Source of the DNA: Firmicutes bacterium HGW-Firmicutes-7 | GTDB taxonomy: Bacteria > Bacillota > Clostridia > Lachnospirales > Vallitaleaceae | Length of the DNA stretch: 64,000 nt | NCBI GenBank assembly: GCA_002841375.1 | Contig: PGZO01000002.1 | Location: forward strand, 124,001 to 188,000 | Direction: 5' to 3' | Part shown: positions 51,669-61,585 of the stretch, piece by piece | Position numbering within the stretch: the first letter of the stretch is position 1 | How the letters are laid out: every line of letters begins with the position of its first letter | The notes under the pieces: model-generated | Seen by the model: the letters and a program-made list of their open reading frames with translations, nothing else | Databases searched by the model: none | What the model was told of the DNA's origin: nothing | Position numbers and translations under genes: made by a program

Positions 51669-52679
51669 TTATTGATCTTTTGAAAAGTATTGATTTAATG
51701 CTTCGTCTATAATACCTTCAATTTCTCTTTGAGTTTGGTTTTCCTTGAAGTATTTACTGGCTATTTTAGGTGATACTTTAAATGCCTTAACCTTCTTTGG
51801 CTTGTCTAAGTTTTTTCCTGATAAAATACTATAGGCTTTTTCGTATGTAAGCTTCTTGTTTTGTGATTGTTCTTTTAGTGCTTCAGATTTCTTTAGATCA
51901 ATCTTAAAGCCATGAGACGCTAAAATATCTTCTACAGTTTCTTGTTCAGAATCTTTGAGAAAACTCAAATCAACGCCCGAAATAAAAGGTATCTGACTGT
52001 TATCAATTCTTTCTTTAAGGCTATTAATCAAAGTATCAATTCTCAAATATCTTGAAACTGCTCTTGGTGAAAGGTCATATGAACTAGCTACTTTTTCTCT
52101 TGAATAAGCATTTGGGCCAATTTGACCCAAATCCAAATTTTCGTTGATTTTATCAGGGTTTGAAAGCATTTCAATCTCATTTATTATGTCTATTTTTCTT
52201 TGCTTTTCTGCTGAAATTTCTATCTCCAAATCAATTCTTTTCCCTTGTTCCTTGATCGCTTTATAATGTTCTGTTAACACTCTCGCCCTTTCAGAATATG
52301 ATAAGTCAGTAAATGATCGTTGAATTAAATTTGTTTCAGTTACAATGAGCATCGCCTCATCATCTGTAAGATTCTCTTTAATGATAACCGGCACATTTTC
52401 AATATTTGCTAATTTAGCTGCATTTATTCTATTATGCCCTGAAAGGATCTCGTATCCATCATCTAATGGTCTTACAATAACAGGTGTGATGATACCATGT
52501 GCTTTTATACTTTCAATCATATCTTTCAGTCTATCACCTTGATATAATTTAAAAGGATGATTTAAAAAAGGTTTCAATTTATTGATTGAAAGACTCTTGG
52601 AACCTTGAATTTCTTTTTTCATCTTGTCATCTTCCGGTGATACTTCAAAAAGGTCAAATATGTTAGTCATCTTAGCCAT
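51669..52679 (-). CDS. parB: ParB-family partition protein
   Basis: The 336-residue protein has the ParB N-terminal domain (KLKPFLNHPFKLYQGDRLKD, GIITPVIVRPLDDGYEILSG, HNRINAAKLANIENVPVII) with the CTPase-type segment ETNLIQRSF, then an HTH (REKVASSYDLSPRAVSRYLR). It loads at a parS site and works with ParA in segregating the circular form. The ATG at 52679 follows GGAGGATTTATAAT and lies one base after the parA stop codon (TAATATG). Confidence 0.9.
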   Translation of the reverse strand: MAKMTNIFDLFEVSPEDDKMKKEIQGSKSLSINKLKPFLNHPFKLYQGDRLKDMIESIKAHGIITPVIVRPLDDGYEILSGHNRINAAKLANIENVPVIIKENLTDDEAMLIVTETNLIQRSFTDLSYSERARVLTEHYKAIKEQGKRIDLEIEISAEKQRKIDIINEIEMLSNPDKINENLDLGQIGPNAYSREKVASSYDLSPRAVSRYLRIDTLINSLKERIDNSQIPFISGVDLSFLKDSEQETVEDILASHGFKIDLKKSEALKEQSQNKKLTYEKAYSILSGKNLDKPKKVKAFKVSPKIASKYFKENQTQREIEGIIDEALNQYFSKDQ

Positions 52680-52680
52680 A

Positions 52681-53475
52681 TTATAAATCCTCCCATTCCT
52701 CAGCAAATTTTATATAACTTTCTGACACTTTATTTTTAGGGTTATATTCAATAATACTTTGTTTATTTGTGATAGCTTCTCCCATTTTAATTGATATAGG
52801 TATAATATTTTCAAAAACTTTTATCTTACTACCTATTTCGGATAATAAATGTTCTGCACCATTATTGATGTGTTCTATCATCTCTTTAGCAAGCTTTGTC
52901 CTTTCATTAGCCATTGTGATTAATACACCATCTACAATTAGTTTAGGATTAAGTTTTCTTTTAATCAATCTGATAGAATTAGACAAATATTTAAGTCCTC
53001 TAGCACTTAGAAATTCTGGAGTAACAGGTATTAATACACTATCTGAAGCAGATAAAGCATTTACTGTTAACATTCCTAATGATGGCGAGCAATCAATAAT
53101 AACATAATCATAATTATCTTTAAACTCTTCAATAATACATTTTAAAACTAGTTCTCTACTCATAACATTCACTAGATTCATTTCAATTGCTGCTAGATCT
53201 AATGATCCTGGTATTAGATCTAGATTGTCATTGATTTGAATTATTGTATTCTTATCTAGCTGCTTTTCTTCAATAGATTGTAGCATTAAGCTATAAATAT
53301 TAGGACTTGTATCTTCTGAATTAACATTAAGTGCTGTTGTTAAGCTTGCTTGCGGGTCAAAGTCTACCAAGAGTACTTTCCTATCCTTTTGGGATAAGGC
53401 GTAAGATAAGTTAAGGGCAGTTGTTGTTTTACCAACACCGCCCTTCTGGTTAATAATTGCTGTGATTTTGCTCAT
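52681..53475 (-). CDS. parA: ParA-family ATPase
   Basis: The 264-residue protein has the Walker A KGGVGKTTTALNLSYAL at about 11-27, the A' LVDFDPQASLTTAL and the Walker B YDYVIIDCSPSLG. It is a Soj/ParA-type partition ATPase. The end FAEEWEDL is acidic with Trp, like the shared tails, but this is a common ParA ending too. It is the rightmost ICE gene. ATG follows AGGAGGATTTTTAT. Confidence 0.93.
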   Translation of the reverse strand: MSKITAIINQKGGVGKTTTALNLSYALSQKDRKVLLVDFDPQASLTTALNVNSEDTSPNIYSLMLQSIEEKQLDKNTIIQINDNLDLIPGSLDLAAIEMNLVNVMSRELVLKCIIEEFKDNYDYVIIDCSPSLGMLTVNALSASDSVLIPVTPEFLSARGLKYLSNSIRLIKRKLNPKLIVDGVLITMANERTKLAKEMIEHINNGAEHLLSEIGSKIKVFENIIPISIKMGEAITNKQSIIEYNPKNKVSESYIKFAEEWEDL

Positions 53476-53524
53476 ATAAAAATCCTCCTATATATTTAAT
53501 TGTTATAATAATGAGAAAATAATC

Positions 53525-53550
53525 ATCTACCTTATGTGGTTAATATATAC
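53525..53550. other. Probable right ICE/chromosome junction (attR)
   Basis: The YkuD frame follows its family up to the HGTDEPY residues and then diverges into LTT and stop, directly before the ParA leader. That places the crossover near 53.53-53.55 kb. The exact core dinucleotide cannot be set without the other end of the ICE, which lies left of the window. Confidence 0.55.
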
Positions 53551-53894
53551 GGTTCATCTGTGCCATGTATGCCATATTGTCCCCACGGCACGTTAAATCC
53601 CATCCATGTACCACCAAAGCCTTCTCCCCAATTTGCTTCTGAAATAATTTTCCAAGTGCCAAGTGGAGACGGAGTTGACGCGGTACCTCCTGATACAGGA
53701 TATGTTTTGTATAATTCCTCCCCCTTGTAAACGTACATCTTATTATCATTTAGATCAACAATTATATAATATTCACTTTTATGTATACTGGTAGAAACAG
53801 CTGAAATAATATTATAATTAAAAAAATTACTACTCATTAGATTAAATAGCAATAACAGTAGAATGAGCGCAAGTATTTTTTTTAGCAGGATCAT
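53532..53894 (-). pseudogene. L,D-transpeptidase (YkuD), truncated before the catalytic Cys
   Basis: The 120-residue frame has a membrane or signal helix (about 5-28), then the YkuD start YYIIVDLNDNKMYVYKGEEL, FPVSGG-like YPVSGGTASTPSPLG and MGFNVPWGQYGIHGTDEPY. The family then needs S-H-G-C-I-R about 15 residues later, but here the frame ends at once. So the enzyme that would crosslink peptidoglycan is cut off, most likely by the integrated ICE; its 3' half should lie at the ICE's other end. ATG at 53894 follows GGAGAATCTT. Confidence 0.75.
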
Positions 53895-53952
53895 AAGATT
53901 CTCCATAAACACAATTAATATATCTTATGACGAGAGGGTTGATTAACATGCC

Positions 53953-54002
53953 AAAAAGAACAATAATATGCCTCCCATAGAATAAATCTATAAGAGGCAT
54001 AT
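53953..54002 (-). terminator. Terminator of hcp
   Basis: ATATGCCTC pairs with GAGGCATAT, with inner pairing ATAGAT/ATTCTAT, followed on the minus strand by a T-rich tail ending TTCTTTTTGG. It lies 10 bases after the hcp stop. Confidence 0.7.
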
Positions 54003-54012
54003 GTACTATTAA

Positions 54013-55656
54013 TTATTGTAAGAACATTTTGATATCTTCGTCTACTGTAGTTGTTCCACCAATTCCAAAGGTTTCAACCAATACCTTAACGATGTTCGGA
54101 GACAAGAACGCTGGTAATGTTGGTCCTAAGTGAATATTCTTAACGCCTAAGTGTAGAAGAGCTAATAAAACTATAACTGCTTTTTGTTCGTACCACGCGA
54201 TATTGTAAGCTATAGGCAACTCATTAATATCGTTTAGTTCAAAAATTTCTTTCAATTTAAGAGCAATCACAGCTAATGAATATGAATCGTTACATTGACC
54301 TGCATCTAAAACCCTTGGAATGCCACCAATATCTCCTAAATCTAATTTGTTATATCTATACTTTGCACAGCCTGCTGTTAAAATTACTGTATCTTTTGGT
54401 AATCTATCTGCAAAGTCAGTATAATATTCTCTTGACTTCATTCTACCGTCACAGCCTGCCATAACAAAGAATTTCTTGATTGCTCCTGATTTTACTGCAT
54501 CTACAACCTTGTCTGCTAATGCAAATACTTGTGCATGTGCAAATCCACCAACGATACTGCCTGTTTCAATTTCTGTAGGAGATTGAAGTCTTTTAGCGTG
54601 CTCAATAATTGCTGAAAAATCCTTAACGCCATTTTGATCTGCTACAATGTGCGTACAGCCTGGATATCCTGAAGCACCTGTCGTATAAATTCTTTCAACA
54701 TGAGAAGTTTTTGGTGGTACAATACAGTTTGTTGTAAAGAGTATCGGTCCATTGAAAGATTCAAATTCTTCTTTTTGTTTCCACCAAGCGTTTCCATAAT
54801 TTCCTACAAGATTTTCATACTTCTTAAATGCTGGATAATAGTTAGCTGGAAGCATCTCACTGTGTGTATAAACATCAACGCCAGAACCTTCAGTTTGCTT
54901 CAATAATTGTTCTAAATCTGCTAAATCATGGCCAGAAATTAATATTGCAGGATTGTTTCTTACACCGATATTAACTTTTGTAAGCTCTGGATTACCATAT
55001 GCTCCTGTATTCGCAGCATCTAACATGGCCATTGCTGTAACACCAAACTTACCAGTTTCAAGTGTAAGAGAAACTAATTCGTCTGCACTCAATCCATCAT
55101 CTAAAGTTGCAGCTAATGATCTGCTAATAAAATTGTATATTTCTTTGTCTTCTTTTCCAAGGTTGTAAGCATGGTGAGCATATGCTGCCATCCCCTTGAC
55201 ACCGTATATAATTAACTCTCTTAATGAACGAACATCTTCATTTTCTGTTGCAAGTACACCCACTTCACCATTTATTGCTTTCGCTTGTATTTCAGCATTG
55301 GTATTAACCATAAAGGTTGCTGCATCTGGAAGATTTGAAACGTCGACATTATTGCTTTCTAGTATCGCCTTTACCCCTTCTCTAATTGCAATACCTTTTT
55401 TAATTTGTTCTTCAAATACTGCATCATCAAAATTCGCATTGGTTATTGTCATAAATAACGTATGCATTGTATAATAATCAGCTTCCGGAAAGCTTAATCC
55501 AGCTGCTTTTCCTTTTTCAGTTAATACTGAAATACCTTTCAATATATAAATCGCTAAATCTTGTAAATTTGCAACATCTTCATTTTTTCCACAGACCCCT
55601 TGAATCGTGCAACCACCATTCAAAGCTTCCTGACATTGATAACAAAACATTCCCAT
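54013..55656 (-). CDS. hcp: Hybrid cluster protein (hydroxylamine reductase)
   Basis: The 547-residue protein has the N-terminal Fe-S Cys set [13 protein letters not shown]...GVC (C5, C8, C16, C22), and the hybrid-cluster ligands in [33 protein letters not shown] and [11 protein letters not shown]. Hcp acts in the cytoplasm on NO or hydroxylamine under anaerobic nitrosative stress. Length and class (short Cys spacing) fit clostridial enzymes. ATG at 55656 follows AGGAGG. An inverted repeat CACAGAA/TTCTGTG at about 55695-55735 could be a control site. It is the first clearly chromosomal gene right of the ICE. Confidence 0.97.
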   Translation of the reverse strand: MGMFCYQCQEALNGGCTIQGVCGKNEDVANLQDLAIYILKGISVLTEKGKAAGLSFPEADYYTMHTLFMTITNANFDDAVFEEQIKKGIAIREGVKAILESNNVDVSNLPDAATFMVNTNAEIQAKAINGEVGVLATENEDVRSLRELIIYGVKGMAAYAHHAYNLGKEDKEIYNFISRSLAATLDDGLSADELVSLTLETGKFGVTAMAMLDAANTGAYGNPELTKVNIGVRNNPAILISGHDLADLEQLLKQTEGSGVDVYTHSEMLPANYYPAFKKYENLVGNYGNAWWKQKEEFESFNGPILFTTNCIVPPKTSHVERIYTTGASGYPGCTHIVADQNGVKDFSAIIEHAKRLQSPTEIETGSIVGGFAHAQVFALADKVVDAVKSGAIKKFFVMAGCDGRMKSREYYTDFADRLPKDTVILTAGCAKYRYNKLDLGDIGGIPRVLDAGQCNDSYSLAVIALKLKEIFELNDINELPIAYNIAWYEQKAVIVLLALLHLGVKNIHLGPTLPAFLSPNIVKVLVETFGIGGTTTVDEDIKMFLQ

Positions 55657-55817
55657 AAAATAATCCTCCTAGTAATTTGTTATTTTTCTAACACAGAAGT
55701 TCTAATGTATTCGTCGCTACCGTGTTTCTGTGATTAGTATACTTAAAAACCAATTTAAAATCGGTAGCTGGAGATACATAAAACAAATAAACTTTCTAAT
55801 TGCTTATACAGAACAGT

Positions 55818-55869
55818 AAAAAAGGGCTATCTCACTATAGAATTACATTCTATTTTGAGATAGCCCTTT
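55818..55869. terminator. Bidirectional terminator
   Basis: AAAGGGCTATCTCA pairs with TGAGATAGCCCTTT, with further pairing in the loop (ATAGAAT/ATTCTAT), and A and T runs on both sides. It ends the LRAT-like gene from the right; hcp's own promoter lies to its left. Confidence 0.8.
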
Positions 55870-55895
55870 CGATTTATCTTCAAATCAGTATGTAG

Positions 55896-56384
55896 CTAAA
55901 AAATAGCCATGACCGAAACCAATTTATCCTTCGCTTTTTTAGGCAATTGAATAAGCGTATGCCCACTCTTAGCAAAAAATACTTGTCTCGATACTTTATT
56001 TCCGTTCGCACACCATGCGGCAAAATGTTCGCAATTATTATTATAAACATGATAACCATCAAAGGTAGTATTCAATCTACTGTATGCTCTTTTAACGACT
56101 CGTTCTCTTGAAAACTTAACAGACATTTCTAAATCAACCTTTTTTTCTCCACCCTTTAAAAAATCTTCCATAGTGGTCTTTCTAATAGAACCTTCATGTG
56201 TATATAAAATGCTATCACATATAAAATGAATAATATTTCCATCTTCAACTTCTATTCCATAATGACGATAAATCATAGTTCGAGCAATTAATTGATCTAA
56301 TTTTCCAGAGCGGCTCGATCTTCTTGAGCTAAATGATTTTAAGCCAAGGGGTTTTCTTACAACGTAAATAATATCGCCTTCCAT
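55896..56384 (-). CDS. LRAT/NlpC-type domain protein
   Basis: The 162-residue protein has an LRAT (lecithin-retinol acyltransferase)-like core: YRHYGIEVEDGNIIHF with the His at about 41 and NNNCEHFAAWCANG with the catalytic Cys near 119. These permuted papain-fold proteins act as thiol acyltransferases or hydrolases. The bacterial roles are little known. It has no signal peptide. ATG at 56384 follows AGGAGTGGT. Confidence 0.8.
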   Translation of the reverse strand: MEGDIIYVVRKPLGLKSFSSRRSSRSGKLDQLIARTMIYRHYGIEVEDGNIIHFICDSILYTHEGSIRKTTMEDFLKGGEKKVDLEMSVKFSRERVVKRAYSRLNTTFDGYHVYNNNCEHFAAWCANGNKVSRQVFFAKSGHTLIQLPKKAKDKLVSVMAIF

Positions 56385-56566
56385 ACCACTCCTCCTATTT
56401 TTAAAATCTAATTAATAGATTAGACTATTCTCTACGTTTTGTCAAGTAAACATAGGTTAATACACTTTATGAGCAACTTCTATTTTATAATAGATTCAGC
56501 AAAAAATCAATATATCTTATGTGGTAATATTTTGGATAGGAAACTTTCCAGAAAATTCGAAAAGAG

Positions 56567-56591
56567 AAAAGCACCTACGATCGGTGCTTTT
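56567..56591. terminator. Bidirectional terminator in the gap 56385-56767
   Basis: AAAAGCACC pairs with GGTGCTTTT around a seven-base loop. It can serve the pspC-like gene to the right. The rest of this 383-base gap holds AT-rich sequence with no gene that I can support. Confidence 0.65.
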
Positions 56592-56767
56592 GTAAAAGGA
56601 TGAGGGGGAGAGTATTTAATATGTAAGAGGTAACTATTCTTACAAGAATTATGATACACTAAATATATGTACATATTATGATGAAATTGTGAACTTTTTG
56701 TAGCATCTATTGTTATATTCAGATAATATGCTAAATATTCCCTCTACGCCTATTTAAACTAATATCT

Positions 56768-57196
56768 TTATTTTGTATTATCATGATTTTTTTTCAAGCT
56801 AGTTATTAAAACGACTACGCCTATTGCAATGATTCCCATTGCTAAATATATATCACGATCAATCCACCAAACAAATTTATTAAATATCCAAAAACATCCA
56901 ATACCAATTAAAAATATCCCAATTATATTACTGTTTTTTTTTTGGCTACTATTTTTTATCTTGTTTCCATCCTTATCATATACTTCAACTTCTTCTTCCT
57001 CCTCATCAAATGATTTTTCTGGCATAATCATTGCACATACAATGTATCCTAATATAAGGGTAAAGAATGAAGCAAATCCAAGAACTACAGCACCAATTCT
57101 AACAAGCGTAGGATCTACATTAAAGTACTGTGCAATACCTGCGCAAACACCTGAAATCATTTTATCGTTTGAAGATTTGTATAATTTTTTTTCCAT
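56768..57196 (-). CDS. PspC-domain membrane protein
   Basis: The 142-residue protein has an N-terminal PspC domain (KLYKSSNDKMISGVCAGIAQ, YFNVDPTLVRIGAVVLGF, GYIVCAMIMPEKS) with one or two helices, an acidic linker EEEEEVEVYDKDG and two C-terminal helices. PspC proteins act in envelope-stress responses. The ATG at 57196 follows GGTGG; an upstream frame has no ribosome site. It stands as a single gene. Confidence 0.88.
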   Translation of the reverse strand: MEKKLYKSSNDKMISGVCAGIAQYFNVDPTLVRIGAVVLGFASFFTLILGYIVCAMIMPEKSFDEEEEEVEVYDKDGNKIKNSSQKKNSNIIGIFLIGIGCFWIFNKFVWWIDRDIYLAMGIIAIGVVVLITSLKKNHDNTK

Positions 57197-57332
57197 TATT
57201 CCACCTACTTTCTTATCAGCAATCAATTAACTTTGGTTGATATACTTATTATACCTTTCGCTTTTTAATAAATCATTCGAATCAGATTAAATATTCATTA
57301 AAAAGAAAAGTTAAGGGGTAGAAAATCGATAA

Positions 57333-58628
57333 CTATTTACTTTTCAAATGTACAATATAATTTTCTTGATCCCAAATAACTTCTTTACTAATACAATCAG
57401 CTATAAATCTTACAGGCACTAAAGTCCTGTTATTCATTATTTGAGCTGGTACATCTAAGGGTACAGATACGCCATTTACTGTCGCAGTTTTTTCACCAAG
57501 CGTCATACTTATTGTTTGTTCGCCAATTTTACCTAGCACCTCCTTTTTTTCTTGATTAAACGTGACTGTTCCATCAAGTGATTCAAAAATTTTCCTAACA
57601 GGTACTAAGACACGGCCATTAACCAATACTGCGTCTTGATCAAACTCAATTTCCACTCCATCAATCTGTACTTGAACTTGTGTATTTCCACCATTAAGTG
57701 CATAATTTACAATCTGTGTTCTTACTATATCCACTAGTCTATAAACAGTGCTATCTTGAGCTGTTAGCGCATTAAAACTTCTAAGTATATCGGGTTTATT
57801 TTCGTTCAAAGACCAGTTAATTCCATCTTGAGATGTATAGTAAAGTATTGGATCATCATAGGAATAATCATTTTGATAAGTTAAAATAAATTGTTGTCCT
57901 GTATTAACAATATCGATAGATGCACCAGTTAACCCACTATATCCTGTCGTTTCCATCCATAATTTTTGTTTACTATCATATACTTCAAGTCCATTTTTAT
58001 AATTATGACTTCCCCACTTTGGAGAATAATGACTGACAATAATCATATCATCATTTACACTTAGATTTACTGCAATTAATTCATTCATACTACTACTCTC
58101 TAAAGATACAACATGCTCCCAACTCATTAAATTTTTGGAAGAATAAACTGTACCCTCAGAATTAAGTGCCCAGTACTTATCAGCATAGTAGACAAGATCT
58201 TCATACTGTAAATCAATCTGTTCCCACTCTTGCCCATCGGTTGAAATATATTTTACAAATCCATTCTTAGGGTTAGAACTAATCACAAATATATTATTCA
58301 AAAGTCTTATATTGGGTTTTTCTAGAACTTCTTCATTCTTCTCTGATAAATCAGCTTCAATTTTCCATCTCTTGTTATCTGTTGAAGTTAGAAGAACATA
58401 ATTATTCATTGAATCGTTATACTTCATAACTGTAACCGCATAATATACGCCTTCCCTAAATACACTTTCCAGCAAAAGATTTTCATAATACGAGTTATTA
58501 ATATTATCGTTGTATGTTACCGCATCACTATAGGATGCTTGAGCAGGTACTGTCCTTATAACATTTACAAACAGAACTGTTAAAATAATTAATAATACTA
58601 CTTTAAATTTTAAAGGTATTTTTTTCAT
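57333..58628 (-). CDS. Secreted protein with C-terminal stalk (copper amine oxidase-like) domain
   Basis: The 431-residue protein has a signal peptide ending near VPAQAS, a beta-propeller-like middle built on repeats such as YISTDGQEWEQI and YYTSQDGINWSL, and a C-terminal stalk domain (VLVNGRVLVPVRKIFESLDG and NNRTLVPVRFIADC). Such proteins are cell-surface proteins of Firmicutes. ATG at 58628 lies seven bases after AAGGAG. The physiological role is not known. Confidence 0.8.
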   Translation of the reverse strand: MKKIPLKFKVVLLIILTVLFVNVIRTVPAQASYSDAVTYNDNINNSYYENLLLESVFREGVYYAVTVMKYNDSMNNYVLLTSTDNKRWKIEADLSEKNEEVLEKPNIRLLNNIFVISSNPKNGFVKYISTDGQEWEQIDLQYEDLVYYADKYWALNSEGTVYSSKNLMSWEHVVSLESSSMNELIAVNLSVNDDMIIVSHYSPKWGSHNYKNGLEVYDSKQKLWMETTGYSGLTGASIDIVNTGQQFILTYQNDYSYDDPILYYTSQDGINWSLNENKPDILRSFNALTAQDSTVYRLVDIVRTQIVNYALNGGNTQVQVQIDGVEIEFDQDAVLVNGRVLVPVRKIFESLDGTVTFNQEKKEVLGKIGEQTISMTLGEKTATVNGVSVPLDVPAQIMNNRTLVPVRFIADCISKEVIWDQENYIVHLKSK

Positions 58629-58644
58629 ATTCATTCTCCTTAGG

Positions 58645-59463
58645 TTACATTTTTCCTAACTTATTTAATAGTTGTCCTATTCTTTCATTAATCATTGGAT
58701 GAACTACAAAGGGTGCAATATCATTTAGTGGCTTTAATACAAATTCTCTTTCATGCATTCTAGGATGCGGAATGATAATTTCTTCAAACGAAGTAATCAA
58801 TTGATCATATAGCAATACATCTAAATCTATCGTTCTTGGGCCACCGGGGATAGTTCTTATACGTTCTAATTGCTGTTCGATATCAAGTAAATATCTAATT
58901 AATTCTTTAGGTGTATACAACGTTTTAATCTCTATAGCCCCATTAATAAATTTATCCTGATCCACATACCCAACTGGATCTGTTTCATAAAAATCTGAAA
59001 TCTTCGTTACTTTATTTTTTACCGAACTACGTATCTTATCAATTGCTTGTTGAAGATATTTATGCTTGTCTCCTAAATTGGAACCTAATGCAATATAAGC
59101 CGTGTGCCACCCACGTTCAATTTCAACTGCTGCATAATCGAGCATTTTACCAATTGGTGCCCATGGCTTCTTAATGGTTAGCCTTACCTCTTGTACTCTT
59201 TCATAGGTCATTAAAATATGGTCACATAATTGTTCTGCAGCTCTTTCTATTAAATCATGTTTTTCTCTTTTGAAAACTTGCTCCAATTCTAAGCAGAGCT
59301 GTGCATAATTTACAGTTGTCGTTAACTTATCCGTTTGTCCTGCTTCTAATAAATCAATCTTCAATTCTACAGATATCAAAAATCTTTGCCCTAGGTCCTT
59401 TTCACTTTGATGAACGCCATGAAATGCATATATCTCTAAATCCTTAATAATTATTTTGTCCAT
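58645..59463 (-). CDS. folBK: FolB-FolK fusion: dihydroneopterin aldolase / HPPK
   Basis: Residues 1-118 are dihydroneopterin aldolase (AFHGVHQSEKDLGQRFLISV, LIERAAEQLCDHI, VRLTIKKPWAPI). Residues 119-272 are 6-hydroxymethyl-dihydropterin pyrophosphokinase (AYIALGSNLGDK, FYETDPVGYVDQDKFINGAI, PRTIDLDVLLYD, PHPRMHEREFVL). The protein carries out two successive steps of folate synthesis. It lies just after folP. The fusion is common in clostridia. Confidence 0.95.
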   Translation of the reverse strand: MDKIIIKDLEIYAFHGVHQSEKDLGQRFLISVELKIDLLEAGQTDKLTTTVNYAQLCLELEQVFKREKHDLIERAAEQLCDHILMTYERVQEVRLTIKKPWAPIGKMLDYAAVEIERGWHTAYIALGSNLGDKHKYLQQAIDKIRSSVKNKVTKISDFYETDPVGYVDQDKFINGAIEIKTLYTPKELIRYLLDIEQQLERIRTIPGGPRTIDLDVLLYDQLITSFEEIIIPHPRMHEREFVLKPLNDIAPFVVHPMINERIGQLLNKLGKM

Positions 59464-59486
59464 TTTCCCTCCATTGCGAAAATTTT

Positions 59487-60305
59487 TTATTGGTATTCAT
59501 TATTCCTAATGATTGCATCCGCCATCATTGCTGTTCTTTTATTCTCTTTTACATCATGAACTCTTACGAAATCAATGCCCTTCATAATTCCAATAACTGT
59601 CGTTGCTAAGGTTCCTTCCACTCTTTCATTTACTGGAAGCTCTAAAGTTAAGCCAATCATGGATTTTCTTGAAGTACCTAGTAATAGTGGATATCCTATT
59701 TCTCGAAGGCTTTCTAAATTTCGCATTACTTCCATATTTTGTTCTAGGTTTTTTGCAAAACCAATTCCTGGATCAAGCATTATATTTTCTTTCGCAATTC
59801 CTGCAGCCTTGGCTATCTGAAGGCTTTCATTTATATCAATTTTCATATCATTTATAAGGTTTTTATACTCGAGTTGTTCTCTGTTATGCATAAGGCAACA
59901 AGGTACATTATATTTTTTAATTACTTTTGAAATCTCCTTATCTTTCTTTAACCCCCATATGTCGTTAACCATGCTAGCACCTACTTTTATGGCCATCTCG
60001 GCTACGGAAGCTTTCCAAGTATCAATAGAAATAGGCACATCAATCTCCTTACGAAGTGCTTCAATAATGGGCGCAACTCTTTTGATTTCTTCTTCAGCAG
60101 TAAGTTGTATATGGCCTGGTCTTGTAGACTCCCCTCCAATATCTATTATATCAGCACCTTCTTTTACCATTTTCTTGGCTCTTTCGATTGCTGCATCTAT
60201 TGTAATAAACAATCCACCATCAGAAAAAGAATCTGGTGTAATATTTAATATTGCCATAATATATGTTCTCTTTCCAATGATAAATTCACGGCTACCAATT
60301 TTCAC
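59487..60305 (-). CDS. folP: Dihydropteroate synthase
   Basis: The 272-residue protein has both family signatures: MAILNITPDSFSDGG at about 16-30 and ADIIDIGGESTRPG at about 53-66, plus GASMVNDIWG, MLDPGIGFAKN and LLGTSRKSMI. It joins pABA to the pterin pyrophosphate made by FolK. It lies between the HD gene and folBK, within the folate cluster. Confidence 0.97.
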   Translation of the reverse strand: MKIGSREFIIGKRTYIMAILNITPDSFSDGGLFITIDAAIERAKKMVKEGADIIDIGGESTRPGHIQLTAEEEIKRVAPIIEALRKEIDVPISIDTWKASVAEMAIKVGASMVNDIWGLKKDKEISKVIKKYNVPCCLMHNREQLEYKNLINDMKIDINESLQIAKAAGIAKENIMLDPGIGFAKNLEQNMEVMRNLESLREIGYPLLLGTSRKSMIGLTLELPVNERVEGTLATTVIGIMKGIDFVRVHDVKENKRTAMMADAIIRNNEYQ

Positions 60306-60324
60306 AGTTATTCGCTCCTTCTTC

Positions 60325-60810
60325 CTAATATGATATATTAAAATTCTTTTTCTCGTCAGACCAATCGCACTGATTTGTCATTTTACAATTATAACACTTC
60401 CTTGATAGCTTATCAGCAACATATATAATACCTAAAAGGTCCTTAGTTCCTTCAACTGAAGGATTCCTATGAGAAAGAATGGCGGATTTTATTAGATCAA
60501 CTTCCTTTGATTTATATCCAGCATCACATAACAGTTCAACACAAAGTGTGCCACTTGCTACTTCATGTGAAATACCGTTTTCATACTGCTGCCACTTCCC
60601 AATATCATGTAATAAAGCAGCACCATAAATAAGATCTTTAGGAATATTTAAATTGTTTTCTAAATTTAAAATATATGCAATTCGTGCAGTATCCAAAAAA
60701 TGGGTTAAATCATGCGTACAAAACAAACGACCTGCTTCATGATTTGAAATCTTGTTTAAATATTCTACGTATTTGGGATGGTTAAGGAGCTTGTTGATTC
60801 GATGATTCAT
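60325..60810 (-). CDS. HD-domain protein of the folate/pABA cluster
   Basis: The 161-residue protein has an HD domain: H at CTHDLTHFLDTARIAY, the HD pair in ALLHDIGKW and HE in GISHEVASGT. The C-terminus has a Cys cluster CYNCKMTNQCDW that could bind iron-sulfur or zinc. It overlaps pabC by four bases. HD proteins in this place are frequent in clostridial folate clusters; a phosphatase acting on a pathway pyrophosphate or nucleotide is possible but not shown. Confidence 0.8.
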   Translation of the reverse strand: MNHRINKLLNHPKYVEYLNKISNHEAGRLFCTHDLTHFLDTARIAYILNLENNLNIPKDLIYGAALLHDIGKWQQYENGISHEVASGTLCVELLCDAGYKSKEVDLIKSAILSHRNPSVEGTKDLLGIIYVADKLSRKCYNCKMTNQCDWSDEKKNFNISY

Positions 60811-61571
60811 TTTTTATTTACCTCCAAGAAATGCCTATAATCGGTTTGAAACTTTTTAATGTTAGGGCATGTCTTTACTTGGATGCCTTCGATATCACTT
60901 ACCTTCATTATTCCCATTAAGCTATTGGTTAGAAAAATCCCATCACTTTTCCTTATTTCATCTAACGTATATTGGCCTTGAATTACTTCATAGCGATCAA
61001 TAATCCAACTTCTAAGAACGCCTGCTAACAGACCACACTCAATCGATGGGGTGTGTAATTTGTGATCCTTGATAAAGAAAAGATTGCTCATGCTTCCTTC
61101 GGTAATATAATCTATTCCGTTTAAAAATAATACTTCATGAAATCCTTCGTCTTTTGCCCTTTGTTTTTCAAGTAAGTTGTCTAAATAGTTCGTTGATTTA
61201 ATATAAGTACTAGGAGAACTTGGATTTCTCCTTACCTTACTTACTTTTAAAGAGAAGCCCCTCTCATAATCTTCTGCTTTATAACCTATCTCACGTTTAC
61301 TAAATAGTATGTTTTTATCAGATACTGTTATTTTTAATGCATAGTTTTCACCGGTCAGTTTATTTATTTGTAGGAGCGTATATTTTTCATCTATATACTT
61401 ATCGATGTTTAACAGCTTAAGACCTTGGTTTAATCTATCAAGATGCGCCTTCAACATGATAGGTTGACTATTGTTAATTAATATGGTTTCAAAAACGCCA
61501 AGACCAAAAAAGAAGCTACTGTCAAGTTTAATTACTTCTTCTTCAGTTATATGTTCATTAATAATAATCAT
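60807..61571 (-). CDS. pabC: Aminodeoxychorismate lyase (class IV aminotransferase)
   Basis: The 254-residue protein is a fold-type IV PLP enzyme: FGLGVFETILI near the N-terminus, the PLP Lys in STYIKSTNYLDN at about 138-149, and EVLFLNGIDYITEGSMSNLF. It releases pyruvate to make p-aminobenzoate. It lies directly after pabB with 14 bases between. Confidence 0.92.
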   Translation of the reverse strand: MIIINEHITEEEVIKLDSSFFFGLGVFETILINNSQPIMLKAHLDRLNQGLKLLNIDKYIDEKYTLLQINKLTGENYALKITVSDKNILFSKREIGYKAEDYERGFSLKVSKVRRNPSSPSTYIKSTNYLDNLLEKQRAKDEGFHEVLFLNGIDYITEGSMSNLFFIKDHKLHTPSIECGLLAGVLRSWIIDRYEVIQGQYTLDEIRKSDGIFLTNSLMGIMKVSDIEGIQVKTCPNIKKFQTDYRHFLEVNKK

Positions 61572-61585
61572 GTTAATACCACTCC

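Noticed and set aside
56511-56530. CTTATGTGGT-AATAT at about 56515 resembling CTTATGTGGTTAATAT at the ICE right junction (53531)
   Set aside because: Only a short AT-rich match in a gene-free gap; without the left end it cannot be called an attachment site.
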